Shown piece by piece: positions 1-6,444 of a stretch of DNA of 9,715 bases (its first letter is position 1; the number at the start of each line of letters is the position of its first letter). The position numbers and the translations under genes are program-made. Source of the DNA: an uncultured delta proteobacterium (GTDB lineage Bacteria; Myxococcota_A; Bradymonadia; REDH01); contig CAIWGR010000203.1 of NCBI GenBank assembly GCA_903912275.1, positions 1 through 9,715 on the forward strand. The letters run 5' to 3'. The notes below the pieces were generated by a model. The model was not told the origin of the DNA, did no database searches, and saw nothing but the letters and a program-made list of their open reading frames with translations.

Positions 1-1209
1 ATCGATGTGGATCCGCTGCCCAGTCTCCGACCCGGCTCTGACCTCTATGTATCCGCCGCGCAGGTTGGACTTGGAGCCGTGGAGGCCGTCCTCGACGCCA
101 TCCTCCGAAGCGCTGCCACCCGCCAGGGGCTGGCCTGGCCGGTGCCGCGCCGGACCGGCAAGCGGCCGCTCCGCGTCGGTTTCACCTTCAACCTCAAGCG
201 CTCTGCGCCGCAGGCTGCCGGCGACTACGATGCCGAGGCGGAGTATGACTCCCCCAAGACCATCGCGGCCATCCACGACGCCATCGCATCCTACGGCCAC
301 GAGGTCATCGACCTCGAGGCCACGCCGGAGCTTCCGAGCCTGCTCGCGGTTGCCAACGTGGATGTGGTCTTCAATGTGGCCGAAGGGCTCCGCGGCCGTA
401 ACCGCGAGTCGCAGGTGCCGGCGCTGCTCGAGCTCCTCGACATCCCCTACACCGGCTCCGATCCGGCGACCCTCTCCATCACGCTCGACAAGGTGCTCGC
501 CAAGCGCGTCGTGCGACAGCACGGCATCTCCACACCGAACTTCGTGGTCATGGAGACCGGCAAAGAGAAGCTGCCCAAGGACCTCCGCTTCCCCGTCATC
601 GTCAAGCCGGCCGCAGAAGGGAGCAGCAAGGGCGTGTTCGCCTCCAGCGTCGTCACCAACGAAGCCGACCTCCGCGCTACCGCGCGAGAGCTCGCCACAC
701 GCTATGGCCACCCAGCGCTCGTCGAAGAGTTTCTCACCGGCCGTGAGTTCACGGTCGCGCTCCTTGGCGAGACCCGTCCCAAGGCGCTGCCGGCCATGGA
801 GATCGTCTTCATCAATCCCGATGAGGCCTTCCCCGTCTACACCTTCGAAGACAAGCTCGATTGGTCCAAGCGGCTCCGCTACGACTGCCCGCCGCAGGTA
901 GATCCCGCGCTCGGCCGAGAGATTGAGCGGGTCGCGAAGGAGGCCTTCGCTGCGCTTGGCTGCCGCGATGTCGCCCGCATCGATCTCCGTCTCGATGCGG
1001 AGGGTCGCGTGAACTTCATCGAGTGCAATCCGCTCCCCGGGCTCACGCCCGGATGGTCCGATCTCTGCCTCATCTCCACTGCTGCGGGGCTCACCTATCG
1101 CGACCTCATTGGTGAGATTCTGGCGCCTGCCATCCGTCGTCACCGCGAGCGTCAGCGCGAGCGAAAGGCCGAACTGGCGAAGGCGCGCAGCAGCAACGGG
1201 CAGCGCTGA
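1..1209 (+). CDS. Tandem ATP-grasp ligase, D-Ala-D-Ala-ligase-like (5' partial)
   Basis: The frame is open from base 1 to the TGA at 1207-1209, so the gene begins outside the window. Residues are numbered from the GTG at 7. From about residue 55 there is a full D-Ala-D-Ala-ligase-like ATP-grasp unit: an N-terminal domain starting LRVGFTFN, an ATP loop KPAAEGSSKG (K200-G209), and Mg-binding residues D326, E339 and N341 (RIDLRLD, IECNPLPG). The first ~45 codons (IDVDPLPSLRPGSDLY...) resemble this protein's own C-terminal end (IECNPLPGLTPGWSDL...), so they are the tail of another ATP-grasp domain fused upstream. The N-terminal G-x-S-x-E-R-x-V-S motif of true Ddl enzymes is absent, so the substrate is probably not D-Ala-D-Ala. 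Expected chemistry is ATP-dependent carboxylate-amine ligation via an acyl phosphate in the cytosol. It is coupled to the next gene by a 1-nt overlap. A GTG at 7 or 142 is a possible but less likely internal start. The family is secure; the substrate is unknown. Confidence 0.85.
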   Translation: MDVDPLPSLRPGSDLYVSAAQVGLGAVEAVLDAILRSAATRQGLAWPVPRRTGKRPLRVGFTFNLKRSAPQAAGDYDAEAEYDSPKTIAAIHDAIASYGHEVIDLEATPELPSLLAVANVDVVFNVAEGLRGRNRESQVPALLELLDIPYTGSDPATLSITLDKVLAKRVVRQHGISTPNFVVMETGKEKLPKDLRFPVIVKPAAEGSSKGVFASSVVTNEADLRATARELATRYGHPALVEEFLTGREFTVALLGETRPKALPAMEIVFINPDEAFPVYTFEDKLDWSKRLRYDCPPQVDPALGREIERVAKEAFAALGCRDVARIDLRLDAEGRVNFIECNPLPGLTPGWSDLCLISTAAGLTYRDLIGEILAPAIRRHRERQRERKAELAKARSSNGQR

Positions 1210-2252
1210 TGGCTGGGCCTGGTTCGCACGCCGGCCACCGCTGCGTCGTGCTTCACAATAACGACTATCTCGATGCAGGACGAGCCGCCTCGGAGGAGCT
1301 CCTCCGCTCGCTCGATGCCGATGCCGAGGTGGCGCAGACTGCAGAGGCGGTTCGGGCTGCGCTGTCGGAGCGCGGCTGGTTGGTGAACATCGTCACGGTC
1401 TCTGACTCCGTGGCCGCGCTCGGAGAGCTGCTTGCGCCCTTCGCGCCTGAGGTGGTCTTCAACTTTGTCGAGTCGCTCGGCGGCGACTCCACGCGGGAGC
1501 GTGAGGCGCCAGCAGCGCTTGAACGGCTCGGTATCCCCTTCACCGGGGCGGGCTCCAAGACGCTGGAGATTGCCTACGCAAAGGGTGCCGTTCGGAGCTG
1601 TCTGCAAGCAGCCGGCGTGCGCATCGCAGCGGGCTCGGTGCTGCTGCCGGACGCGGCGGTGGAAGAGCTCCCGCGCGACTACCCGCTCTTCGTGAAACCG
1701 GCGCAGACACACGCCTCCATCGGCATCGATCAGGCCTCGATCGTGCACGACCATGCAGCGCTCGCGGCCCGTGTCGCCTGGCTCCGACAGACCATCGGCG
1801 GCCCCATCCTGCTCGAGGCCTACCTGCCCGGCGACGAGATCAATGTGGCCGTGCTGCCTGCGCCAGAGCGCGCCATCACCATCCCCACCCGCATCGACTT
1901 TTCCGGTTATCCCGAGGGCTATGCGCCCATCGTGACCTACGACTGCAAGTGGAACGAAGACTCACCGGAGTACGCTGCGGTAAGTCGCCCTGTGGCCCAC
2001 CTCCTCGCGCCCGAACTGCTCGCCGAGATCGACCATCAGGCCCGCGCGGCGCTCGCTGCCATCGGCTCCACCTCCTACGCCCGCGTCGACATGCGGCTCG
2101 GCGCGGATGGGCTGCCACGCGTCATCGATCTCAACCCCAACTGCGACCTCCACCCGGAGGCCGGAATGGCCATCGCGGCAGCCTCTGCGGGCCTCTCCTA
2201 CGCCGACCTGATTGAGACCATCGCCCTTGCTGCCATGGGAGCCGACAGATGA
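1209..2252 (+). CDS. ATP-grasp ligase, divergent D-Ala-D-Ala-ligase-like paralogue
   Basis: This 347-residue protein starts at the ATG overlapping the previous TGA (TGATG), which implies translational coupling; no strong Shine-Dalgarno is seen. It aligns by eye along its length with the preceding ligase. The shared features are an N-terminal domain ending FNFVESLGGDSTRE, IPFTGAGSKTLEIAYAK (the substrate/ATP boundary), an ATP loop KPAQTHASIG (K163-G172), YDCKWN, and a C-terminal metal site RVDMRLG (D294) plus IDLNPN (D307, N309). Two positions differ from textbook Ddl: the Glu-Gly-Ser-Ser of the ATP loop is Thr-His-Ala-Ser, and the metal-binding Glu is Asp. Both could still allow catalysis. 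It probably forms an amide bond on a product or precursor of the neighbouring ligase in the cytosol. It could alternatively be a partner subunit with reduced activity. The substrate cannot be read from the sequence. Confidence 0.85.
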   Translation: MAGPGSHAGHRCVVLHNNDYLDAGRAASEELLRSLDADAEVAQTAEAVRAALSERGWLVNIVTVSDSVAALGELLAPFAPEVVFNFVESLGGDSTREREAPAALERLGIPFTGAGSKTLEIAYAKGAVRSCLQAAGVRIAAGSVLLPDAAVEELPRDYPLFVKPAQTHASIGIDQASIVHDHAALAARVAWLRQTIGGPILLEAYLPGDEINVAVLPAPERAITIPTRIDFSGYPEGYAPIVTYDCKWNEDSPEYAAVSRPVAHLLAPELLAEIDHQARAALAAIGSTSYARVDMRLGADGLPRVIDLNPNCDLHPEAGMAIAAASAGLSYADLIETIALAAMGADR

Positions 2253-2740
2253 AGATCCGCACCATCGAGGCCGCCGACCGGGCGCCGCTGCAGGCCCTCT
2301 TGCAGCGCATCGAGAACTTCACCGCAGAGGAGGTCGAGGTCGCGCTTGAGCTCATCGACGGCGCCATCAGCGACCCTGCGACGACCGGCTACTTTGCCAA
2401 CGTCCTCGTGGTTGCGGAGGAGCAGGGCGAGCGGGTCGCGGGCTACATCTGCTGGGGGCCGACCCCGATGACCGCGCGCACCTTCGACCTCTACTGGATC
2501 GCCGTCGACGCCTCCGTCCGCGGCAAGGGTCTCGGACGAGCGCTCATCCTCGACCTCGAGCAGCTGCTCCGCGCAGAGGGCGGCGCAAATCTGCGCCTCG
2601 AGACCTCCTCCAAAGAGAGCTACGGCAAGACGCTGCAGTTCTACCTCGACCTCGGATACGAAGTTTCGGCCAACCTCGCTGACTTCTATGCGCCGGGCGA
2701 CGCCCTCATCATCCTCTACAAGCAGATCGCCCCAGCCTGA
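2249..2740 (+). CDS. GNAT-family N-acetyltransferase
   Basis: This 163-residue protein starts at an ATG sharing ATGA with the stop of the ligase before it. GGGAG at 2237-2241, 7 nt upstream, is a good ribosome binding site. The GNAT core is visible: strand 4 (TFDLYWIAVD), then the acetyl-CoA pyrophosphate loop RGKGLG (R91-G96, matching R/Q-x-x-G-x-G/A), an amphipathic helix, LRLETSS, and the late YGKTLQFYLDLGYE segment typical of the family's C-terminal half. It transfers an acetyl group from acetyl-CoA to an amine; the acceptor is unknown. As the last gene of a coupled operon of two amino-acid-ligase-like proteins, it plausibly acetylates their product or a precursor. Self-protection, by acetylating a toxic product, is an alternative. 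The family call is firm and the role is inference. Confidence 0.9.
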   Translation: MKIRTIEAADRAPLQALLQRIENFTAEEVEVALELIDGAISDPATTGYFANVLVVAEEQGERVAGYICWGPTPMTARTFDLYWIAVDASVRGKGLGRALILDLEQLLRAEGGANLRLETSSKESYGKTLQFYLDLGYEVSANLADFYAPGDALIILYKQIAPA

Positions 2741-2749
2741 GCGGCGCGG

Positions 2750-3466
2750 CTACGGCAGCGTGATGTTTGCGGCTTCGCCGGGCCCCACGCGAACGACACG
2801 CGGCGGGGCTCCCGCGCAGCCCACGGTGTGGCTCCCGGGTGCCGTGCTGGTCGGTTTCCCAGCCTCCGCAGCAGCGCCGTCCAAGACAATGTTGCAGCTT
2901 CCGGTCGCGGTCACGGTTGCCGGCTGTTTCGAGGCCACCTCGTCTGCCGCCGCGCGCAGGAACCTGTAGCCCTGCTCGTGCGGCGGCTTGCCGAAGGTCG
3001 CCGCGAGCCGCAGCACCGCTGCCGCGTCGCGCTGGTCCCAGAGCAGCTCGGCGACCGGCAGCACGAGCCGTGGGTCGATGCGTCGATGCTGCCCAATCCC
3101 CTCCGCCGAGGCGAAGGCCGCGAGTGCTTCGCGCAGTTCGGCCGGAACCTTTCCACCGCGCAACCGGGTGACGCCAAAGGCGGTAGACTGAAGGAGCGGC
3201 TCCCACTTCGCCGCATCATTGGAGGCCATCTGCGCCCGCCAGAGTTCTGTGAGCGCAACGAGGTCGCCGCTTCGGCGCCAGCGATCGAGCCGCACCTCGT
3301 CGGGGTCGGGCGCCGGCGCGGCCTTCGGCGCAGACGCAGCGGCGACGCCGGCCGCCGCAACTGCGCTCGGTGTCTCGGCCTGTTTGCCGCAAGCAGTGAC
3401 AAGTCCGACCAGGAGCAGCGCGGCGAGAGTTGGTCTTGGCCGGTTCGTTGGGCTAGTGGTGCGCAC
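2750..3466 (-). CDS. Lipoprotein with PEGA-like C-terminal region
   Basis: This 238-residue protein has a GTG start at 3466 and a TAG stop at 2750-2752. The N-terminus is a lipoprotein signal: a short basic region, hydrophobic residues 13-24, and lipobox VTAC with C26 as the lipidated cysteine. The +2 residue is Gly, so by the E. coli rule it should reach the outer membrane. An Ala/Pro-rich linker runs to about residue 56. A helical region (57-180) follows, with no family I recognise. The end (183-238) shows the PEGA-like pattern of short strands, LDG, a Pro-Gly turn (APGSHTV) and VRVGPGEAANITL; C191 and C217 in it could pair. It ends 9 nt from the GNAT stop with no visible hairpin terminator between. 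Its start lies 17 nt from the divergent glycosyltransferase start. The ribosome binding site is weak (AGGA about 10 nt upstream). Function unknown. Confidence 0.8.
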   Translation of the reverse strand: MRTTSPTNRPRPTLAALLLVGLVTACGKQAETPSAVAAAGVAAASAPKAAPAPDPDEVRLDRWRRSGDLVALTELWRAQMASNDAAKWEPLLQSTAFGVTRLRGGKVPAELREALAAFASAEGIGQHRRIDPRLVLPVAELLWDQRDAAAVLRLAATFGKPPHEQGYRFLRAAADEVASKQPATVTATGSCNIVLDGAAAEAGKPTSTAPGSHTVGCAGAPPRVVRVGPGEAANITLP

Positions 3467-3472
3467 GGTCGT

Positions 3473-3476
3473 GAGG
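3473..3476 (+). promoter_or_regulatory. Ribosome binding site for the TTG-started glycosyltransferase
   Basis: GAGG lies 7 nt before TTG 3484-3486. It supports TTG as the true start, because that codon begins MKVCDIN, the expected first strand of a family-4 glycosyltransferase, and no ATG is nearby. Confidence 0.65.
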
Positions 3477-3483
3477 TCCTCGC

Positions 3484-4671
3484 TTGAAAGTCTGCGACAT
3501 CAACAATCTCTACTCGCCTACGGGCGGTGGCGTCCGGACCTACCACGAAGCAAAGCTCCGCTGGTTCTCCGAGCGCACCGATGTGGACTATGCATTGATC
3601 GTCCCCGGCCCCGCGCGCAAGGTCGAACAGATCGGTCGCGCTACCCGCATCGAGGTTCCCGGCCTGCCGCTCGGCCGCTCCGGCTACCGCTCCATCGTCC
3701 ACGCCGGCGACCTCACCTGGGCGCTCAGCCTCGTCCAGCCCGACCTCATCGAGCTCGGCTCCGTCTACACGCTGCCCCGCCATGTGCGAAACGCCCTGCG
3801 AAGGCTCGGCCGTCTCGAGGCCACCGCCCTTGTTGGCTTCTACCACGCCGACTATCCCGACACCTATGTCCGGCCCTACGCAAAGCGGCTCGGACAGGGC
3901 TTCGGCGGCTGGGCAACGGGATTCGCCGAGCGCCATTGCGGCCGCGCCTACGGGAGCTTGTCTGCAACCTTCGGCGCCAGCCAGTATGTGGTCGACAAGC
4001 TGGCCGCCTTCGGTGTCACGCGCCTCTTCCGCACTCCGCTCGGCGTCGACACCGAACGCTTCCACCCGAGCGTCGATGCGGCGAATTCGGGCATCGCTGC
4101 TACTGCGGCTCCGCGTCGGCTCCTCTACCTCGCACGCCTCGCGCCCGAGAAGGGCATCGACCTCCTGATGCAGGCCTATCCCGCCTTCCGCGACCCGGCC
4201 CGCTTCCAGCTGATCATCGGCGGAAAGGGGCCGCTGGAGGGCGCGGTAGCGCGCTTCGTCCGGACCTTCCCGGAGGTGCAGCGGCTGCCCTATCTCACAT
4301 CCCCCGAGGCCGTCGCAGCCGCCTTCGGCAGCGCCGACCTGGTCATCCAGCCCGGCCCCTACGAGACCTTCTCGCTCGCCACATTGGAGGCGCTCGCAAC
4401 AGGCGCGCCCGTTGTCACCGCAGATGCGGGCGGTGCCGCCGAGCTGGCACGCGAGTTCGGCGGCGAGACCTTCCAGACCGGTTCGCCGGAGGCACTGGCC
4501 GCCGCCATCCTGCGCTGGGCCGACAGCCCTGCCAGCCTTTCGCCACAGGAGCGCGCCTCCGCCGTCTCGGCCCGCTACGGTTGGGATGCCGTGTTCAGCC
4601 GCATGCTGGGGTACTATCGCGAAATCGTGGCCGCGCAGGCCGCAAGCCTGCCCGCCAAACTCGGGCCGTGA
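3484..4671 (+). CDS. Glycosyltransferase family 4 (GT-B fold)
   Basis: This 395-residue protein, of normal length for the family, is a retaining, nucleotide-sugar-dependent glycosyltransferase predicted to be cytosolic; no membrane segment is seen. The N-terminal acceptor domain opens MKVCDINNLYSPTGGGVRTY, with the Gly-rich loop (G14-G16) typical of GT4. The C-terminal donor domain begins near residue 210 (RRLLYLARLAPEKGIDLL, with R218 and K223 for the donor phosphates). It contains the E-x7-E motif E294-E302 (YETFSLATLE) followed by ALATGAPVV. The sugar donor and acceptor cannot be told. The stop overlaps the ribosome binding site of the DUF2334 gene, so the two form one operon. Upstream only 17 nt separate it from the divergent lipoprotein start, so any promoter must sit inside that gene; a weak TTGGTC-N18-TAGTGG at 3430-3459 is the best I see. 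Confidence 0.9.
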   Translation: MKVCDINNLYSPTGGGVRTYHEAKLRWFSERTDVDYALIVPGPARKVEQIGRATRIEVPGLPLGRSGYRSIVHAGDLTWALSLVQPDLIELGSVYTLPRHVRNALRRLGRLEATALVGFYHADYPDTYVRPYAKRLGQGFGGWATGFAERHCGRAYGSLSATFGASQYVVDKLAAFGVTRLFRTPLGVDTERFHPSVDAANSGIAATAAPRRLLYLARLAPEKGIDLLMQAYPAFRDPARFQLIIGGKGPLEGAVARFVRTFPEVQRLPYLTSPEAVAAAFGSADLVIQPGPYETFSLATLEALATGAPVVTADAGGAAELAREFGGETFQTGSPEALAAAILRWADSPASLSPQERASAVSARYGWDAVFSRMLGYYREIVAAQAASLPAKLGP

Positions 4672-4674
4672 GGA
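4670..4674 (+). promoter_or_regulatory. Ribosome binding site deciding the DUF2334 start
   Basis: GAGGA overlaps the glycosyltransferase stop codon and is 7 nt before TTG 4682-4684. It favours that start over a much longer open frame that reaches back to 4412 inside the glycosyltransferase, and suggests coupled translation. Confidence 0.7.
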
Positions 4675-4681
4675 ATCGCCG

Positions 4682-5431
4682 TTGAACCCCTCTGTCATCA
4701 TCTGCCTCCACGATGTCTCGCCGCGTCACGACGAGCGCATCCGTGCCATCCACGCCTTCCTCGCAGAGCTCGGCGTCGGTGCCCGTTACAGCATGCTGCT
4801 CGTCCCCGATTTCTGGGCCAGCGCGCCGCTCGGAAGCCACGCAGGCTTTGCCCACTGGCTCCGCGACCGCCGTGACGAGGGCGTCGAGATGGTGCTGCAC
4901 GGCTACTTTCACCGCGACACCACGCAGCACACCTCTGCACTCGCCGCCTGGAAGGCCCGCACCTACACCGCCAGCGAAGGCGAGTTCTTCGGCCTCTCGG
5001 AAGAGGATGCAGGCCGCCGCATCGATGAAGGCCAGGCTGTCGTAGCCGAGGTCGTCGGCGCCCCGACCGAAGGCTTCGTTGCCCCCGCCTGGCTCTACAG
5101 CGAAGGCGCCCGCGCGGCGCTCGCGACCCGCAAGTTTGCCTGGGCCGAGAACCACAGCACGGTCTGGTCGCCGCGCACCGGCAAGACGCTGCTTCGGGGC
5201 CCCGTGGTCAGCTACGCGAGCCGCGACCTGCAGCGCATCATCGGCTCCCACCTCTGGTCCCGCACCGCCTCCATCGTGCTCCGCGGCCAACCAGTGGTCC
5301 GCTTCGCGCTGCACCCCCACGACTTCGATATCCCCTCGCTCCGCCGCGAGATTGAGCGCGCGCTGCGCAACTTCCTCCGCTACCGCCAGCCGTTGCTCTA
5401 CGGCGAACTGGTCGCAGCCCGCGCCACCTGA
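4682..5431 (+). CDS. DUF2334 / polysaccharide-deacetylase-like protein
   Basis: This 249-residue protein starts at TTG 4682, chosen because the recognisable domain begins at once (NPSVIICLHDVSPRHDERI) and a good GAGGA precedes it. It resembles DUF2334 in the NodB-like carbohydrate esterase fold. The visible features are the first-strand HD pair (H10, D11), the HGYFH metal motif (H73, H77), FVAPAWLYS in place of the family's FxPP-like segment, and a late LHPHDFD (H211, H213). Such proteins are thought to remove acetyl groups from N-acetyl sugars with a bound metal ion, but members of DUF2334 are poorly characterised. There is no signal peptide, so it should act in the cytosol, probably on the product of the glycosyltransferase it is coupled to. 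Its last 34 nt overlap the 3' end of the opposing dipeptidase gene. Confidence 0.8.
   Translation: MNPSVIICLHDVSPRHDERIRAIHAFLAELGVGARYSMLLVPDFWASAPLGSHAGFAHWLRDRRDEGVEMVLHGYFHRDTTQHTSALAAWKARTYTASEGEFFGLSEEDAGRRIDEGQAVVAEVVGAPTEGFVAPAWLYSEGARAALATRKFAWAENHSTVWSPRTGKTLLRGPVVSYASRDLQRIIGSHLWSRTASIVLRGQPVVRFALHPHDFDIPSLRREIERALRNFLRYRQPLLYGELVAARAT
5398..5431. other. Convergent 3' overlap of two genes
   Basis: The DUF2334 stop (TGA 5429-5431, plus) lies beyond the dipeptidase stop (TAG 5400-5398, minus), so the two coding regions share 34 nt tail to tail. There is no space for a terminator between them, so the transcripts must overlap. Confidence 0.85.
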
Positions 5432-6441
5432 CGCGCCCGCTCGCCCGAGAGCACCTCGCGCGCATTTCGCGAGAGCAGCCGGTCGAGCTGTTCGGCTGAC
5501 CATCCCCGCTCGAGCAGCACAGCCACAATCCGCCAGATATCGCGGCAGTCGCGCTGGTCGTTCGGTATCGAAGGCACCCAGCCGTCGTAGTCGCTCCCGA
5601 ATGCCACATGGTCGATGCCTGCCAGCGCGACCACACGCTCGATGTGGTCCGCCACGCAGGAGGAGTCTGCGCGCAGCCGCCCCGCGAGGAACATCGGCGC
5701 AAAGATGATGCCGATGACGCCGCCCGTTGCAGCGATGGCCTGCACCGCCTCGTCAGAGATGTTGCGGCCATGCTCGTTCACGCTCTTGAGGCCCGTGTGG
5801 GTGCAGAGCAGCGGCTTGGTCGCCATCGCAGCAACATCGAGGAGGCCGCGGTTGTTCACATGGGCCACATCGACCACCAGGCCGCAACGCTCCAACTCCG
5901 CCACCACCTCGCGTCCGTAGCCCGAAAGCCCGTCGCGCTCGTTCGCGCCGATCCCGAACCCGTTCGCAGCTGCGCGGCCGCTCCGCAGATGCACCAGCGT
6001 CATGTAGGCTGCACCTCGCTTCACCAGCGCTTCGATGCGCTCAATGCGGCCGTTCAACATGTGCGCGCCCTCGACCCCAGGCGCGGCCAGCGGCGCACAG
6101 TCGGCCTCGCCCCGCTCGAGCCAATCGGCTGCCGTCACGGGGCGTCGCAGGTGACCTTCCGCAACCAGCCCGTCGTAGAGGTCGAACTGCCGGTTGCACT
6201 CCTTCCACGCCCCCTCGTATTCGAAGTTCCAGGCATGGATGCCGAGCGTTGCCGCGCGGTAGCCCGCCTCGCGCATGCGGGGCAGGTCGCAGTGCCACAT
6301 GATGGGCTGGCCACGGAAGCCGGCCCTGTGGCGCTTGCGGATGTCATATCCGAACAGCCGCGCAGCCAGGAGGCTGTCTACATGGAGGTCGAGCAGCCCG
6401 AGCGTTCGAACCAACCGGCGGGCCTCTGCCTCGAACTGCAC
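5398..6441 (-). CDS. Membrane (renal) dipeptidase family M19
   Basis: This is a zinc dipeptidase of the amidohydrolase-like TIM-barrel family M19, up to 347 residues. Members cleave dipeptides, some with D-residues or dehydropeptides. Numbering from GTG 6441, the metal ligands are all visible: H20 and D22 (LDLHVDS), bridging E124 (GVEGAH), H194 (DVAHVN) and H215 (CTHTG). R226 (RNISD) and D284 (FGSDYDG) match the substrate-binding and catalytic residues. There is no signal peptide, so it is predicted cytosolic. The start is uncertain. GTG 6441 follows the lipoprotein's TAG directly in the same frame and lacks a ribosome binding site. TTG 6414-6412 has GAGG 8 nt upstream (6426-6423) and would lose only nine residues. 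It is the last gene of the minus-strand operon. The physiological substrate is unknown; peptide turnover or cell-wall dipeptide salvage are possible. Confidence 0.92.
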   Translation of the reverse strand: MQFEAEARRLVRTLGLLDLHVDSLLAARLFGYDIRKRHRAGFRGQPIMWHCDLPRMREAGYRAATLGIHAWNFEYEGAWKECNRQFDLYDGLVAEGHLRRPVTAADWLERGEADCAPLAAPGVEGAHMLNGRIERIEALVKRGAAYMTLVHLRSGRAAANGFGIGANERDGLSGYGREVVAELERCGLVVDVAHVNNRGLLDVAAMATKPLLCTHTGLKSVNEHGRNISDEAVQAIAATGGVIGIIFAPMFLAGRLRADSSCVADHIERVVALAGIDHVAFGSDYDGWVPSIPNDQRDCRDIWRIVAVLLERGWSAEQLDRLLSRNAREVLSGERARQVARAATSSP

Positions 6442-6444
6442 CTA
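6439..6444 (-). other. In-frame TAG-GTG junction between lipoprotein and dipeptidase
   Basis: The lipoprotein stop TAG (6444-6442) is followed with no gap by GTG (6441-6439), and both genes are in the same reading frame. A single stop codon is all that separates them. Reinitiation at GTG, or initiation at the TTG 27 nt further on, is the simple reading; read-through would give a lipid-anchored dipeptidase. Confidence 0.8.

Noticed and set aside
1..1209. Calling the first ligase ddl (cell-wall D-Ala-D-Ala ligase)
   Set aside because: The fold matches, but the N-terminal substrate motif of Ddl is missing, the domain is fused to another ATP-grasp unit, and it sits with a paralogue and a GNAT, so the gene symbol is not justified.
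4412..4681. N-terminal extension of the DUF2334 gene into the glycosyltransferase gene
   Set aside because: The extension is Arg/Pro/Ser-rich shadow sequence, while TTG 4682 has a proper ribosome binding site and starts exactly at the domain's first strand.
2911..4701. Long minus-strand open frame of 596 codons across the glycosyltransferase gene
   Set aside because: It is antisense to a clear GT4 gene, overlaps the lipoprotein gene in another frame, and its translation is low-complexity with no recognisable domain. Such frames are common in GC-rich DNA.
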